Of a DNA stretch of 64,000 nt, positions 18,353-27,151 are shown one piece after another. The stretch is from NCBI RefSeq assembly GCF_013393905.1, contig NZ_CP040272.1, forward strand, positions 3,902,001 to 3,966,000, given 5' to 3'. Made by a program: the position numbers and the translations under genes. The stretch's first letter is position 1; each line of letters begins with the position of its first letter. Below the pieces are notes generated by a model. It searched no databases. It was not told the origin of the DNA and worked only from the letters and a program-made list of their open reading frames with translations. The DNA is from Nostoc sp. C052. GTDB lineage: Bacteria > Cyanobacteriota > Cyanobacteriia > Cyanobacteriales > Nostocaceae.

Positions 18353-19693
18353 ATGAATATCTTATTTAAGCAAAAATTCTGCCTCACGGTCGGTTTTGTT
18401 GGTTTGTTACTTGTTAGTTTAGCCAGTAGCCATCTATATACTCAGTCAAAAACTCAACAGCTAGCTGAACCAGATCAGTCTTCTACAAAAGATAATTTTG
18501 CCCCATTTCAATCACAGATTTCTTTCACTTCTAATCAAATTGCTGATCCACTTACCTCAAAGCTTCAAAATCCTTTTTTAACTCAACAAATATCTGATGA
18601 ACTTATCGGGAAGCAAAACTTTTTTTCATCTCGACAAAATTTATTAGCAGCATCTTCACCCTATCCAGTTGTAGATGAATTTAAAAAATATAAATTTAGC
18701 ATTAATGGCAGCCAAGTTCTTACTCCAGGGAAATTACCAAGTAGTCAGGTTAAATTCAATCAAGGAGATTTATTAACCGTTCTCGTTAATACTAGAAAAT
18801 ATTTTCAAGACTATGCTTCAGAAGACCCAGATATTCTACGTGCAGGAATACTTGCCACTCAAGGAGTTACTGTACCAGATGTCCTCAAAACTTTGGATTT
18901 CATGATAGCTGTCTTGAAAGAGGATATTGCTAATAATCGAGCTACTCGTTTACAAGACCCTAAATTTATTAATACCAATTTTCGAGTCATTAAATGGTCT
19001 GCCTATAACCCAAATAGTAAACAGCAAAAACAATTAAGAATTACCAAATATGCTGTCTTTACTCATCCTGGTTCTCGTAAAAAAACCTCTACTTTTAATA
19101 CACCTATTTATAGCTTAAAAGAAACCTCTAATAACGATAAGTTCTACACTCGATACACAAAACAGGATGTTTTATCTGGTATTTATGAACCAGGCGGTAG
19201 AGAATTTGGCAAAATTACAACTCTTGCTTACCTAACCAGAAATGGCTTAGAAGAAGCAATTATGGAAGGAACAATTCTGGTTAATTTTACAGATGGTTAT
19301 AAAGCTTTTTTTAATGTAGACAGAAATAATGGAATGTCTTATATTCGCGGTTTAAAGGCAACAGCACAAAAGCGTTATTGGTATTTTAGAGAAGTTGATG
19401 CTATTAAAGGTTATGGATACAAAATAGATGCAAAAATTTCTATCAAACCTGGAGTCACTTTTGCTGGAGATGTTTTGAATATTGGTTTAGGTAAAGTGAT
19501 TGTGATTGAGCATACTCAAGGTGGTCGCAAACGTCTGCAAATGGGAGTTATTGCTGATACAGGCGGAGCCTTTTTACCCAATCTTTATCAACTCGACTTT
19601 TTGGCAGGTATTTTTCAGAATAAAAAAGAATTTGGGCAGAATATCACACAATTGCCAGACTATGCGACAGCATATTTTTTAATAAAAAAGTAA
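18353..19693 (+). CDS. Secreted protein with possible C-terminal 3D (MltA-like) domain
   Basis: A 446-residue protein with an N-terminal signal segment (about residues 7-26) and a low-complexity Ser/Gln-rich linker to about residue 110. The C-terminal stretch MGVIADTGGAFLPNLYQLDF (about 397-420) is close to the D-T-G-G-A-[x]n-D-[LY]-F pattern of the 3D domain in lytic transglycosylases such as MltA. If so it would act on peptidoglycan, but the double-psi barrel core of MltA is not recognisable. It follows murG by 46 bases and may be co-transcribed. Function is inference. Confidence 0.5.
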   Translation: MNILFKQKFCLTVGFVGLLLVSLASSHLYTQSKTQQLAEPDQSSTKDNFAPFQSQISFTSNQIADPLTSKLQNPFLTQQISDELIGKQNFFSSRQNLLAASSPYPVVDEFKKYKFSINGSQVLTPGKLPSSQVKFNQGDLLTVLVNTRKYFQDYASEDPDILRAGILATQGVTVPDVLKTLDFMIAVLKEDIANNRATRLQDPKFINTNFRVIKWSAYNPNSKQQKQLRITKYAVFTHPGSRKKTSTFNTPIYSLKETSNNDKFYTRYTKQDVLSGIYEPGGREFGKITTLAYLTRNGLEEAIMEGTILVNFTDGYKAFFNVDRNNGMSYIRGLKATAQKRYWYFREVDAIKGYGYKIDAKISIKPGVTFAGDVLNIGLGKVIVIEHTQGGRKRLQMGVIADTGGAFLPNLYQLDFLAGIFQNKKEFGQNITQLPDYATAYFLIKK

Positions 19694-20377
19694 GTAGGTA
19701 GGTGGGAAAATTTACAAGTATGTCATTGCGAGTGAAACAGAGTGTAACGAAGCAATCACAAGGACTTTGACGATTTTACATTTGGTTACATAGTTAGGTT
19801 AATTTATGCCTACCTACTTAATGCATTTAGATGTCAAAAAAATCTCAGCCCAGATCAAAGTAATTCGTAATTGTAACCAATAGGGCTTATACTCTTTTAG
19901 GAACGTGAATTAAATTAAGATACAAAATTTAAGATACAAAATTTTAATCCTGTCTCTAGCTTCCCTCTTCTTTATAAGGCAATACGCTTGGGTTAAGCAT
20001 TTTTTCTCTTCTCTCTGTTTCCTTTGCACCTCTGCGGTAGCCTGCGGCAAGCCGCTCCGCGTCTACGTTAAAAAAGTTGACTTTGACAAAGAGTTTTAGC
20101 CTTAACTGAACCGTATTGCTTTATAAGCACATTTGGGATACTCCCTGAACACCCGCAAACATGAAACCATGACTATCTTATTGAAGAAGAGTTCAGAAGT
20201 CAGAATGGGCTACGCCTGAATTCTGACTCCTGAATTCTGCTTGATAAGCAAAACTAATAACTTGTATCAGGTTTACTGAAGTAACAAAAGTTGATTAAAA
20301 ATTGTAAAGCAGTGTAAAGTAGTTCCACAGGCAAAGACTTTACCGCCTGATTCATAAACAACCGCAATCATAAAACA
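19694..20377. other. Intergenic region upstream of psbA with repeats
   Basis: Nearly 700 bases with no gene. It contains a CATTGCGAG...GAAGCAATC repeat (19727-19758), a GCACCTCTGCGGTAGCCTGC palindromic repeat (about 20026-20070), and one copy of the TTGAAGAAGAxTTCAGAA family (20181-20240). The last 100 bases carry the probable psbA promoter. Confidence 0.55.
20291..20320 (+). promoter_or_regulatory. Candidate psbA promoter
   Basis: TTGATT (20291-20296), an 18-base spacer and TAAAGT (20315-20320) resemble a SigA-type promoter and would give a 5' leader of about 50 bases. The match at -10 is 4 of 6, so this is a suggestion only. Confidence 0.4.
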
Positions 20378-21460
20378 ATGACAACAACCTTACAACGTCG
20401 CGAAAGCGCCAACGTATGGGATCGATTCTGCGAATGGATCACCAGCACCAACAACCGGATCTACATCGGTTGGTTCGGCGTAGTCATGATCCCCACCCTG
20501 CTAGCAGCAACCGCTTGCTTCGTAATCGCCTTCATCGCCGCACCTCCAGTAGACATCGATGGTATCCGTGAACCAGTAGCAGGTTCCTTAATTTACGGAA
20601 ACAACATCATCTCTGGTGCAGTAGTACCTTCCTCCAACGCTATCGGCTTGCACTTCTACCCAATTTGGGAAGCAGCTTCCTTAGATGAGTGGTTGTACAA
20701 CGGCGGTCCTTACCAATTGGTAATCTTCCACTTCCTGATCGGCATATTCTGCTACATGGGTCGTGAATGGGAACTATCCTACCGCTTAGGTATGCGTCCT
20801 TGGATTGCGATCGCTTATTCTGCTCCAGTAGCAGCAGCCAGCGCAGTCTTCTTGGTATACCCCATCGGACAAGGTTCATTCTCTGACGGTATGCCCTTGG
20901 GTATTTCTGGAACCTTCAACTTCATGATCGTGTTCCAAGCAGAACACAACATCTTGATGCACCCCTTCCACCAACTAGGTGTAGCTGGTGTATTCGGCGG
21001 AAGTTTGTTCAGTGCAATGCACGGTTCTTTGGTAACTTCTTCCTTGGTTCGTGAAACAACTGAGACTGAATCACAAAACTACGGTTACAAATTCGGTCAA
21101 GAAGAAGAAACCTACAACATCGTTGCAGCCCACGGCTACTTCGGTCGTCTAATCTTCCAATACGCTTCATTCAACAACAGCCGTTCACTGCACTTCTTCT
21201 TAGCAGCATGGCCTGTAATCGGCATCTGGTTCACCGCCTTGGGTGTCAGCACAATGGCGTTCAACTTGAACGGTTTCAACTTCAACCAATCAATCATTGA
21301 CTCTGAAGGTCGTGTGATTGCAACTTGGGCGGATGTAATCAACCGCGCTAACCTGGGTATGGAAGTAATGCACGAGCGTAACGCTCACAACTTCCCTCTA
21401 GATTTGGCTGCTGGTGATGTTGCTCCTGTAGCTTTAACCGCTCCTGCTATCAACGGTTAA
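20378..21460 (+). CDS. psbA: Photosystem II D1 protein
   Basis: D1 forms the PSII reaction centre with D2 and binds P680, pheophytin, QB and the Mn4CaO5 cluster in the thylakoid membrane. The 360-residue sequence shows Tyr161, Asp170, His190, His198, His215-region, Ser264, His332, Glu333, His337 and Asp342. Processing after Ala344 would remove a 16-residue tail. Residue 130 is Glu (CYMGREWELS), the D1:2-type residue linked to high-light forms; Gln130 marks D1:1. Cyanobacteria carry several psbA copies, and only this one is in view. A terminator follows. Confidence 0.99.
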   Translation: MTTTLQRRESANVWDRFCEWITSTNNRIYIGWFGVVMIPTLLAATACFVIAFIAAPPVDIDGIREPVAGSLIYGNNIISGAVVPSSNAIGLHFYPIWEAASLDEWLYNGGPYQLVIFHFLIGIFCYMGREWELSYRLGMRPWIAIAYSAPVAAASAVFLVYPIGQGSFSDGMPLGISGTFNFMIVFQAEHNILMHPFHQLGVAGVFGGSLFSAMHGSLVTSSLVRETTETESQNYGYKFGQEEETYNIVAAHGYFGRLIFQYASFNNSRSLHFFLAAWPVIGIWFTALGVSTMAFNLNGFNFNQSIIDSEGRVIATWADVINRANLGMEVMHERNAHNFPLDLAAGDVAPVALTAPAING

Positions 21461-21481
21461 TTTTAAAGCTTCGCTAAATTA

Positions 21482-21513
21482 AAAAGCGCTCTCCTGAAAA
21501 GGAGGGCGCTTTT
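21482..21513 (+). terminator. Intrinsic terminator after psbA
   Basis: AAAAGCGCTCTCCT pairs with AGGAGGGCGCTTTT around a GAAA-type loop (one G-T pair), ending in TTTT. It begins about 20 bases after the psbA stop. Confidence 0.88.
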
Positions 21514-21687
21514 GCATTGGGTTAATTGCGACGTTAAGTCTGACACTGGACACTTTTTTGAAGTGCAAAATTAAACCGCTATAGTTGAGAACTTAGGCAA
21601 TAATTATCAAAAAGTAAATTTTACGGGTAATAATTGCTAGCAGCGCAGATAATTGCCTCAAAGCTCAACTATAAGGAGAAGCCAAGA

Positions 21688-22197
21688 ATGATTTTACACC
21701 GTGGGCGTAGGGTAGTAGCCGCTTTGTTGCTGTCGGTAATGATACTGACAACGGCCTGTACTCCAAAGACACCTGGACGTTTTGACCAGGTGCAAAAAGA
21801 AAGTACTCAACAAAAAAAGGGTCTTGCAGTTGCTAAGAACGCAACTCAGGGTAGCGAATTTAATAAATTTTTCCCTGATTCAGGTGATGGCTACCAGCGC
21901 GTCTATACCCAAGAGAAAAAAGGTTTTTCGGAAGCGAAGTTGAAAAAAGGTGGTAAAGAACTAGCGCTACTGTCTATTTCTGATACTACAAGCACACCTA
22001 GCGCAGCAGCAAAGTTCTCCAAGAGTACCAAAAAAATTGGTGGTTATCCGGCAATAGAAGTTGGTAAAACGCAAACAGCAATTTTGGTAGGTAAGTACCA
22101 AGTAAAAGCACTTTCTCGTGACTCGTCATTTAAAGCTAGCGATCGCGCAGATTGGTTAGAGAAGTTTAATCTTAATGGTCTGGCTAACCTGAAATGA
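21688..22197 (+). CDS. Lipoprotein of unknown function
   Basis: A 169-residue protein with a clear lipoprotein signal: basic start MILHRGRRVV, hydrophobic core AALLLSVMILTTAC and lipobox LTTAC. The mature part is rich in Lys and Thr (repeated KK-G patterns) and has no recognised catalytic motif. An AAGGAG ribosome site eight bases before ATG 21688 decides the start; the frame is open 18 codons upstream. The next gene starts 49 bases later in the same direction and is probably co-transcribed. Function unknown. Confidence 0.75.
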   Translation: MILHRGRRVVAALLLSVMILTTACTPKTPGRFDQVQKESTQQKKGLAVAKNATQGSEFNKFFPDSGDGYQRVYTQEKKGFSEAKLKKGGKELALLSISDTTSTPSAAAKFSKSTKKIGGYPAIEVGKTQTAILVGKYQVKALSRDSSFKASDRADWLEKFNLNGLANLK

Positions 22198-22246
22198 GCC
22201 AAATTACTGACATTAAAGATAATAAACCCTAAATAAGGAGATTTTT

Positions 22247-23134
22247 GTGAGTAAATCGATTGTTGATTTAGTTGATCAATTGCCAACTGGTGGCTTGACT
22301 GTTTCTATGTTAAAGTCCCTAGATTTTGTTGCTCCTGGAGAGTGGCGAAATACAGTTGGTTTTGTCAACACTATTAAGAGTGTTACTGGCGAAGACGACG
22401 AAGATTTAATTCAGCAAATTGGCGAACGAGCGATTTATCTATTCAATGACAAATCTCAAGGATACCAAACAGCTTTGTGGTTATATCAAACTGTTGATTC
22501 TACAGATAAAGCTCTGGGCGCAGCAGCCTTAGCTAACAAAGTTGGCGAGAAAATTCCTCTGTTGGGTTTTTTAAATTCTGTTACTCCTAAACCTGATAAA
22601 GCCCAAACCATTGATTTGACTTTAAAATTAGTGGCTGAGTTGGTAGCCTTCTGTCAAATTAACGGCATTCCTGGAGATAGTATTGGGGATTTTGTCGCCT
22701 CTTTAGGAGAATATAGTGGTGAGTCACTTATCCGCATGGTGGCATTAGTTTGCGTTGATGGTTTGATACCTCTGGGCCCAGACTTCATCAGTAAGGCGAT
22801 ATCTGGACTTAATCAAACAAATCCCCAAGAGTTAGAGCAAAACTCGACTTTCCAAAGCATCAAAGATGTGATTCCAGGAAACAATGCTGGTAGTAAACTC
22901 AACTTTATCGGCGAAAGCTTTGACTCAGTTAAAGGTTGGATGAGTGGGTTAGTCTCCGCCAATAATTTAACGCCACAAAAGGTTGTCCACAATTTGCAAG
23001 GTTTTGTCGATATTGCTGATGACAAGTTAGATTACTTAGCGGCGTTCCTGGATGTATCAACAAATTATTATGAACACACCGGTACGCAAACTTTAGCGCA
23101 TCGCTTAATTGAACGGGCGGTAGCTGAGATTTAG
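22247..23134 (+). CDS. Conserved hypothetical protein
   Basis: A 295-residue, mostly helical, acidic protein that starts with GTG after a good ribosome site (AAATAAGGAGATTTTT). It has no signal peptide and no convincing membrane helix, though VRMVALVCVDGLIPLG-like stretches are hydrophobic. I do not recognise a family. It follows the lipoprotein gene by 49 bases, which suggests a two-gene unit, and converges with the gene at 23186. Confidence 0.7.
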   Translation: MSKSIVDLVDQLPTGGLTVSMLKSLDFVAPGEWRNTVGFVNTIKSVTGEDDEDLIQQIGERAIYLFNDKSQGYQTALWLYQTVDSTDKALGAAALANKVGEKIPLLGFLNSVTPKPDKAQTIDLTLKLVAELVAFCQINGIPGDSIGDFVASLGEYSGESLIRMVALVCVDGLIPLGPDFISKAISGLNQTNPQELEQNSTFQSIKDVIPGNNAGSKLNFIGESFDSVKGWMSGLVSANNLTPQKVVHNLQGFVDIADDKLDYLAAFLDVSTNYYEHTGTQTLAHRLIERAVAEI

Positions 23135-23185
23135 GTGGACTGGGGACTGGGGAAGAAGAAAATTTTACCCAATCCCCAATCCCTA

Positions 23186-23905
23186 TTAAGGTAAACGTAA
23201 ATCTGCGGCGATCGCATACAAGTAAGGTTGAAAAATAGCCAAGTTTTCGAGTTTCTCAAACTTACCTGTTTGCGTATCTGTGTCAAATGCAGTAGTAATT
23301 ACGTAAAGTTTAGTCCCGTCAAAGGCAACATGACCGATATGTTGCTCTTGTACTCCTCCTTGTTGCTTAATTCCAGCGAACCCATAGCGGATTCCCTGAA
23401 GCTTGCCAATAGGTACTGGTTGGGGTGGATAGGTTGAGAAGGTAATCTCTTTTCCATATTTACCCTGACGATCTTTTGCAAAGGCGGCGTAGTGATCTGC
23501 AACCCAAGCTTGGAGTGCTGCTAATACCTGGGTTTGGTATTTGGAACTTTGGTAGTCAACTTGAGAACCAGTTGGAATGCCAGCTGCTACAAGTTTCTTT
23601 CGGAAATCCTCATTGTTGGCTAGTGGGTAAACGTTAATCTCAACTGTACCCAAACGTTTCCCGCCAGAGGAGATACACAGCAAGGGTGCATTTCCCTCAC
23701 AAGGAGCAACTTGCCAGTTAGTTGGAGCAGCAGCATTTACTAAGATTTTCTGCCAGATATTTCCCTCATTAGGATTGGAAAGTTTTGCAACGGTAAGAGG
23801 TTTTACCGCTTTAGGTGAAGAAAATTGAGGGAGAACAAATTTTGCTCCCAGTGGTATTGACACCAGCAAAATAGAACCTAGTAATAAATGATAAAGTCGT
23901 AACAT
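23186..23905 (-). CDS. Exported protein of unknown function
   Basis: A 239-residue protein with an N-terminal signal or anchor helix (YHLLLGSILLVSIPLGAKFVL) and a mature domain with two cysteines close together (APCEGNAPLLCIS). The pattern IGHVAFDGTKLYVITTAFD suggests a beta-rich domain. No family was recognised. Its start ATG 23905 is the first in frame and gives a normal signal peptide. It is convergent with 22247-23134. Confidence 0.65.
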   Translation of the reverse strand: MLRLYHLLLGSILLVSIPLGAKFVLPQFSSPKAVKPLTVAKLSNPNEGNIWQKILVNAAAPTNWQVAPCEGNAPLLCISSGGKRLGTVEINVYPLANNEDFRKKLVAAGIPTGSQVDYQSSKYQTQVLAALQAWVADHYAAFAKDRQGKYGKEITFSTYPPQPVPIGKLQGIRYGFAGIKQQGGVQEQHIGHVAFDGTKLYVITTAFDTDTQTGKFEKLENLAIFQPYLYAIAADLRLP

Positions 23906-24256
23906 TTTTTTGAAAATCCAGAGCCAAAGATTGCAGACTAACGATATCTACAATACTTCATGGGTATAGAATTTTTTTAACGTAGACGCAAAGCGGTGAA
24001 GCAGCGCGGTTGGGGGTTTCCCCCATGAGCGACTGCTGTTAGCGCAGCGTAAAGCCTTCTCTATGAGACGCTACGCGAACGGCATGGCTTCGCTTAGAGC
24101 GACGTTAGGAGCGCTGAAAGCAAATACAGCGCTACTATGAACAGTGTTGTTTATCGATTTATGCCTAATTACTTGCTTGTACTTTGCCGGAAGTATGGCA
24201 ACGATGAAAAGATGCTGGCTAAATTTCAAATCGAAGGGCAAGCTTGCTTAGACTTT
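23906..24256. repeat. Intergenic mosaic of palindromic repeats
   Basis: From about 23980 to 24120 the sequence is a chain of Nostoc-type repeat pieces (GTAGACGCAAAGCGG, TTGGGGGTTTCCCCC, TAGCGCAGCGTAAAGCC, CTATGAGACGCTACGCGAACG). Related pieces recur at 11700, 34320 and 45370. No gene is supported. Confidence 0.65.
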
Positions 24257-24451
24257 TTAATTGAAGCGAGAACGTAGTGTACGACGTTGTTTGTGCCTAG
24301 CAATTGCTTTACGCTTTTCTTTTTCTATGGGCGTCTCGAAATGACGCTTTTTTCTCATATCTTGGAAAATTCCTGCTTTAGAAACTTCCCGTTTAAATCT
24401 TCTCAAGGCTGATTCAATACCTTCATTCTCCCCTAAAACTACTTGTGTCAT
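24257..24451 (-). CDS. rpsU: 30S ribosomal protein S21
   Basis: A 64-residue, very basic ribosomal protein; TQVVLGENEGIESALRRFKR and the basic tail HKQRRTLRSRF are diagnostic. Two ATGs lie two codons apart; the one at 24451 has AGGAGG at the right distance, while the upstream one would be only a base away from it. It lies downstream of the RNA-binding protein gene on the same strand, an order known from Anabaena and Synechocystis (rbp-rpsU), where the pair responds to cold. Confidence 0.96.
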   Translation of the reverse strand: MTQVVLGENEGIESALRRFKREVSKAGIFQDMRKKRHFETPIEKEKRKAIARHKQRRTLRSRFN

Positions 24452-24508
24452 TCTCATTCCTCCTGAATGTGGATGAATAGTTTAAGACTAGATACAAAAT
24501 CAAATATT

Positions 24509-24541
24509 CCAGCAGAATGAGCCTTTGGCTTTATCTGCTGG
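24509..24541 (-). terminator. Hairpin between rbp and rpsU
   Basis: CCAGCAGA (24509-24516) pairs with TCTGCTGG (24534-24541), with an inner AGCC/GGCT pair. On the minus strand it is followed only by AATATTTGATTTTG, so it is a weak terminator or attenuator that would reduce rpsU relative to rbp. Confidence 0.6.
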
Positions 24542-24575
24542 AAGACTCTAAATGTGAAATTTTCAGGAACCGACT

Positions 24576-24887
24576 TTAGTAGCGATTATTGTTGCGGCGA
24601 GCGTTACCGCCACCCCAGTTACCACGAGGAGAGCTGCTTCTTTCCTCACGAGGTTTAGCTTTGTTGACTTTCAAATCACGTCCCATCCATTCAGCACCAT
24701 CAAGTGCATCAATAGCAGCTTGTTCTTGGGTGTCTGATTCCATTTCTACAAAAGCGAACCCACGCGGCCGGCCTGTTTCCCGATCTGTGGGTAGTTGAAC
24801 ACGACTTACTTTTCCGTATTCTGCAAAAGCCAGCTTAAGGTCCTCTTCTGTAACCTGATAGGACAGGTTTCCGACGTAAATTGACAT
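24576..24887 (-). CDS. rbp: Glycine-rich-tailed RNA-binding protein (RRM)
   Basis: A 103-residue protein with one RNA recognition motif: RNP2 (IYVGNLSY) at the start and RNP1 (RGFAFVEM) near residue 42, followed by a short Ser/Arg/Gly/Asn-rich tail. Cyanobacterial Rbp proteins bind single-stranded RNA, and several are cold-induced or help localise mRNAs to thylakoids. ATG 24887 has GGAG upstream; the frame continues 21 codons further without a matching family start. It is followed by rpsU. Confidence 0.94.
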   Translation of the reverse strand: MSIYVGNLSYQVTEEDLKLAFAEYGKVSRVQLPTDRETGRPRGFAFVEMESDTQEQAAIDALDGAEWMGRDLKVNKAKPREERSSSPRGNWGGGNARRNNNRY

Positions 24888-25281
24888 AGAAATCTCCGAA
24901 TTCAGGGAGTGTAGAGAGTTAAATTCGGAGAGACGGTTTTTAGAAATCAAAACTAGTTACTCAACCGAAAATAATCTTTATGTCCATGAGTGTAGCACAG
25001 CCTCTAGCCTTTGAATATCGTCCGATCGTGAATTTTATTGACGAATAGAACCTTTAGTACAGGTTCGTAAACCCACCAATGACAGGCTTTTGTTGCTTGT
25101 ACTATAAAAGTTACATTTTGAACAGGAAATCGATATTAATCAGCGATCGCTCAAGTATGTAGTGTTTTGAAATTGACGATATGGACTAAGGACGAAGATT
25201 ATTATTCGTAGTCCTGGTGGCTATACCATGACTAACTGTTTTAAAAACAAAATTAAAAAATATTCATCTTAAAATATCCCA
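24888..25281. other. Leader region of rbp
   Basis: About 390 bases between the rbp start and the end of the phosphatase gene. The 75 bases next to rbp can fold (TCCGAATT ... AATTCGGA at 24896-24931). In related species this gene has a long leader tied to cold response, so regulatory RNA structure is plausible. Beyond about 25150 the sequence is AT-rich with no feature seen. Confidence 0.45.
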
Positions 25282-26139
25282 TTAACTGTGGTCAAACTGC
25301 GCTAAAATCTTTTCTGCTTCCTGACACAGTAATTCGTGATATTCACCATTACTAGCCAGTAAGCCTCCCCATTGATTAATATCACCAGTGTTGTACTGCA
25401 ACGGAGTACCATCGAAGTGAGTAAATTTACCACCAGCTTCCGTTAAAATCAATTCTGGGGCTGCTATATCCCAATCTTTGGGCGCAGACTTACCAGAAAG
25501 AGAAATGTAGATATCTGCATTTTGCTCGACAAGGGCGGCGATTTTACAGCCTACACTACCCACAGATTTATGATTTTGAGAGGGTAAGTTCTGTAATAAG
25601 TGATCTAAGCGTTGGTTGCGGTGCGATCGACTAACAACTAAAGTTAAATCTTCAATTCGTTTGCCTGACGACACTTGTAAAGGAACAGACCCATCACGGG
25701 TTTCTACAAATGTACCCCCACCTTTGGTAGCGTAATATAACTTTTGAGTCTCTGGTACTGCCACCACTGCTAATACTGGGCGTTTTTCCTTAACTAAAGC
25801 AATGTGAACTGCATAATCCCCAGTTTTTTCGATAAAATCTCGTGTACCATCCAAAGGGTCAATGATCCATACCCAAGGAGCGGAATGTGTAGCAATAGTT
25901 GACGATTGATAAGTTTCTTCACTGATATAAGCAAAATCTTCGTTACCTAAAGTTGCTTGTAGACTCTGCAAAATGTATTGACTTACGGCGACATCGGCAA
26001 CGGTGACAGGCTCATTCTGCTTGTATTGTACTTCTAGATTCGGGTCTTTTGCAGTGCCGTGATAATACGATCGCAGTATCTCTGCTGCGCCCCAACCTAC
26101 CTCACGAGCGATCGCTAATATTTCTTGTAAGTCTTTCAT
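25282..26139 (-). CDS. Inositol monophosphatase-family phosphatase, CysQ-like
   Basis: A 285-residue Mg-dependent, Li-sensitive phosphatase. WIIDPLDGTRDF carries the metal-binding D-P-x-D-G-T, EE in YISEETY is the upstream metal ligand, and DWDIAAPELILTEAGG is the C-terminal motif. The best guess is 3'(2'),5'-bisphosphate nucleotidase (PAP phosphatase) of sulfate assimilation; inositol or fructose-1,6-bisphosphate phosphatase activity cannot be excluded. Its ATG overlaps the stop of the PfkB gene (TAATG), so the two are co-translated. Confidence 0.85.
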   Translation of the reverse strand: MKDLQEILAIAREVGWGAAEILRSYYHGTAKDPNLEVQYKQNEPVTVADVAVSQYILQSLQATLGNEDFAYISEETYQSSTIATHSAPWVWIIDPLDGTRDFIEKTGDYAVHIALVKEKRPVLAVVAVPETQKLYYATKGGGTFVETRDGSVPLQVSSGKRIEDLTLVVSRSHRNQRLDHLLQNLPSQNHKSVGSVGCKIAALVEQNADIYISLSGKSAPKDWDIAAPELILTEAGGKFTHFDGTPLQYNTGDINQWGGLLASNGEYHELLCQEAEKILAQFDHS

Positions 26140-27032
26140 TAATTTAAATCCATCCAGCGCCGTGTACCAAAAAATTTACAAGAATCAGCAGCAATATTAG
26201 CTGCTAATCCTAGTGCATCAGTAAAACTTTCCCTTAAAATGTAATGACAGAAAGCACCGTGGAAAATATCTCCAGCCCCTAAGGTATCAACCGCTTGAAT
26301 CTGCGGCACATCTACGATACCAGTTTTAGTGCAACTCAAGTATTCAATTGGGTTTTGTCCGTGGGTAATGGCGATGTGAGGAATATCAAATCCACTGAGA
26401 TAAGCAAAAACATCTTCTCTAGTCTCGCAGTTAGGGGGATAAAAATTAGCTGAACAGATGGCGTAATCCACAAATGGCAGAATTTGCTCAAATCCAGGCT
26501 TCCAACTACCAGCATCAATTACTATTGCAATATTCTTGGCTTTAGCCATTTGGGCGAGAGCATAACTAACCGCCATCTGATGCCCATCAATCAGTAATAT
26601 ATTGACATTTTGCAAAATATCTGCTGGTGTAGATGCGCTGCTGACTTGAGTTTTGACAGCATTGATGGAAATCACAGATCGTTCACCTGTGGCTTGGGTG
26701 ACAATAATTGAAGATACAGGCGGTGCTAAATCAGTGGTAGGCTCAAGGTCTGCGATCGCAACTTTATAATTTGCCAAATCACCTCGAATTAGCTGCGTCA
26801 TCGGGTGAGAACCCACTACACCCAAGACTGTAGCTTGATTACCTAAATGGCTGAAAGTCACAGCCGCGTTGGTAGCTGGCCCCCCTGCCGCTACAGTATA
26901 GTCAGTAGCGACAATCTTCTGGTTACTCTTAGGGGCAGATTCAGCCAGGTAAATCAAATCCAAGGTTACTAAACCTACAAATAACCCACGATCCGATTTT
27001 GGATTTTGGATTTTGGATTTTGGATTATCCAT
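26139..27032 (-). CDS. PfkB-family carbohydrate kinase
   Basis: A 297-residue ribokinase-like sugar kinase with the C-terminal signature DTLGAGDIFHGAF (catalytic Asp in G-A-G-D) and the N-terminal AAGGPATNAA motif. The substrate is unknown. The first 14 residues (MDNPKSKIQNPKSD) are encoded by a CCAAAAT-type tandem repeat at about 26990-27030; the conserved fold begins at RGLFVGLVTLDL. It is followed directly by the CysQ-like gene with overlapping stop and start. Confidence 0.85.
   Translation of the reverse strand: MDNPKSKIQNPKSDRGLFVGLVTLDLIYLAESAPKSNQKIVATDYTVAAGGPATNAAVTFSHLGNQATVLGVVGSHPMTQLIRGDLANYKVAIADLEPTTDLAPPVSSIIVTQATGERSVISINAVKTQVSSASTPADILQNVNILLIDGHQMAVSYALAQMAKAKNIAIVIDAGSWKPGFEQILPFVDYAICSANFYPPNCETREDVFAYLSGFDIPHIAITHGQNPIEYLSCTKTGIVDVPQIQAVDTLGAGDIFHGAFCHYILRESFTDALGLAANIAADSCKFFGTRRWMDLN
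26990..27030 (-). repeat. CCAAAAT heptamer tandem repeat at the PfkB start
   Basis: About five copies of the heptamer ATCCAAA read on the minus strand. It supplies the start codon and the first codons of the PfkB kinase gene. Confidence 0.8.
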
Positions 27033-27070
27033 GTGTCATATATGTTCGTAATTATTTTTAACTCTTGTAC

Positions 27071-27128
27071 AGACGCGATGAATCGCGTCTCTCTTGTCTC
27101 TCCTGCACAGACGTGATTCATCGCGTCT
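27071..27128. repeat. Two tandem copies of the GACGCGAT hairpin repeat
   Basis: AGACGCGAT-ga-ATCGCGTCT at 27071-27090 and AGACGTGAT-tc-ATCGCGTCT at 27109-27128, in the divergent space between the PfkB gene and rsmI. They belong to the dispersed family also present at 1903, 34644, 42422 and 63337. Confidence 0.75.
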
Positions 27129-27151
27129 CTACAAATTCCTAACTCTTGCTC

